Source of the DNA: Verrucomicrobiota bacterium | Lineage (GTDB): Bacteria > Verrucomicrobiota > Verrucomicrobiia > Chthoniobacterales > UBA6821 | Direction of reading: 5' to 3' | Assembly (NCBI GenBank): GCA_021413925.1 | Contig: JAIOPL010000006.1 | Span: forward strand, 62,001-126,000 | Length of the DNA stretch: 64,000 nt | Shown here: positions 63,642-64,000 of the stretch, one piece after another | Position numbering within the stretch: position 1 is the stretch's first letter | Layout of the letters: each line of letters opens with the position of its first letter | Notes under the pieces: generated by a model | Seen by the model: the letters and a program-made list of their open reading frames with translations, nothing else | The model's database searches: none | Told to the model about the DNA's origin: nothing | Position numbers and translations under genes: made by a program

Positions 63642-64000
63642 ATGCACCGGAGACTGAACTTTTCAAACTCCAGCAGAGCGTCCGGGAAAGCCGGATTGTT
63701 ATCTCCCGCCAGTACGCCGGACTCCTCTCGGATCTGGACATCCAGAAGCGCTTTACCGAATCCGTCCGCCATCATCCCCTGCGTTGGGTCGGCGGGGCCG
63801 CGACGGCGGGATTGATCGCCACGCTCTTTGGTGGCCGTGGTGGCCGTGGTGGACATCGAAGCCGATTAGGCCGTCAAGAGACATCTCCCGGCACAAAACA
63901 AAAGACCTCCGAGACAGTCGCCTCTGCCTCCGTGCAAACAGTCGGTGCCCTTACCACGCTGAGCAAGGTCGGATGGATCTCCGGAGCGCTGGAAGTGGGG
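63638..64000 (+). CDS. YqjK/DUF3618-like protein (3' truncated by window)
   Basis: ATG at 63638 overlaps the previous stop (ATGA) and the frame stays open to base 64000. Residues: MNAPETELFKLQQSVRESRIVISRQYAGLL, a membrane-proximal FTESVRHHPLRWVGGAATAGLIATLFGGRG, then a Gly/Arg and Ser/Thr-rich stretch. The sequence around 63832-63855 is a short GGTGGCCGT repeat. Completes a yqjD-yqjE-yqjK-like set; its end is unknown. Confidence 0.65.
   Translation, partial: MNAPETELFKLQQSVRESRIVISRQYAGLLSDLDIQKRFTESVRHHPLRWVGGAATAGLIATLFGGRGGRGGHRSRLGRQETSPGTKQKTSETVASASVQTVGALTTLSKVGWISGALEVG

Overview
This 64 kb window is ordinary-looking bacterial chromosome (roughly 55-60 % GC by eye, densely coding, no ribosomal operon, no prophage, no CRISPR). 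The gene set (didermic: TonB/TolQ, lipoproteins, tandem PilB-type ATPases; Rex; a SpmA-SpmB fusion; a DUF6941-like protein) and the near absence of Shine-Dalgarno sequences point to the PVC superphylum, most likely Verrucomicrobiota. That placement is inference from gene content and was not tested by any search.

Layout. 1-4.3 kb (+): miaB (cut by the window edge), rex, an OGG1-type glycosylase and a TonB-like protein joined by 4-nt overlaps, then tolQ/exbB. 4.3-7.1 kb (-): hupB-type HU, mdh and fumC. 7.2-10.6 kb: gamma-carbonic anhydrase, bifunctional nuclease, dCTP deaminase, SpmAB fusion. 10.7-13.5 kb (-): YjbQ, DUF423, nuoF and nuoE without the rest of complex I. 13.6-20 kb: lepB, argG, tRNA-Lys(UUU), msrA, an MHS-type transporter, a broken plsC, a secreted peroxiredoxin. 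20-31.4 kb: TPR protein, ilvD, ppk2, dsbD, ABC ATPase, trmL, small membrane protein, DUF885 peptidase, proA, acyP. 31.4-37.1 kb: ABC ATPase, a four-helix-bundle (S23) gene inside a perfect inverted repeat, bioD, histidine phosphatase, orphan RelE-like protein, class V aminotransferase, AhbA/AhbB-like protein. 37.2-40.8 kb: rpmE, prfA, prmC, murA. 40.83-41.40 kb: the only long gene-free stretch, which carries a candidate structured RNA with its own terminator. 41.4-46.6 kb: acsA, sprT-like, nifS-type desulfurase, DUF6941-like, MBL hydrolase. 46.7-49.4 kb: rplM, rpsI, an Mpv17/PMP22-like membrane protein, uppP. 49.3-54.7 kb: two paralogous lipoproteins; then, on the minus strand, adk, a zinc-ribbon protein, fmt, pyrH, frr, a DUF4174 protein and a SYLF protein. 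54.8-58.2 kb: two tandem PilB/GspE ATPases. 58.2-64 kb: two exported proteins, an HTH protein ending in a sliding-clamp-binding-like motif, mntR/mntH divergent over an operator, a SAM methyltransferase, and a yqjD-yqjE-yqjK-like trio.

The most unusual content is between genes. Several families of short repeats, each built of permuted 7-9 nt words, recur in intergenic gaps. Three of them form inverted pairs enclosing about 130, 157 and 441 bp. The largest encloses the S23 gene between perfect 19-nt arms, and one arm supplies the stop codon of the preceding ABC ATPase. Other items worth following: the structured RNA after murA, the Mpv17-like protein, the clamp-motif HTH protein, and a 14-bp tandem repeat that runs into a start codon.
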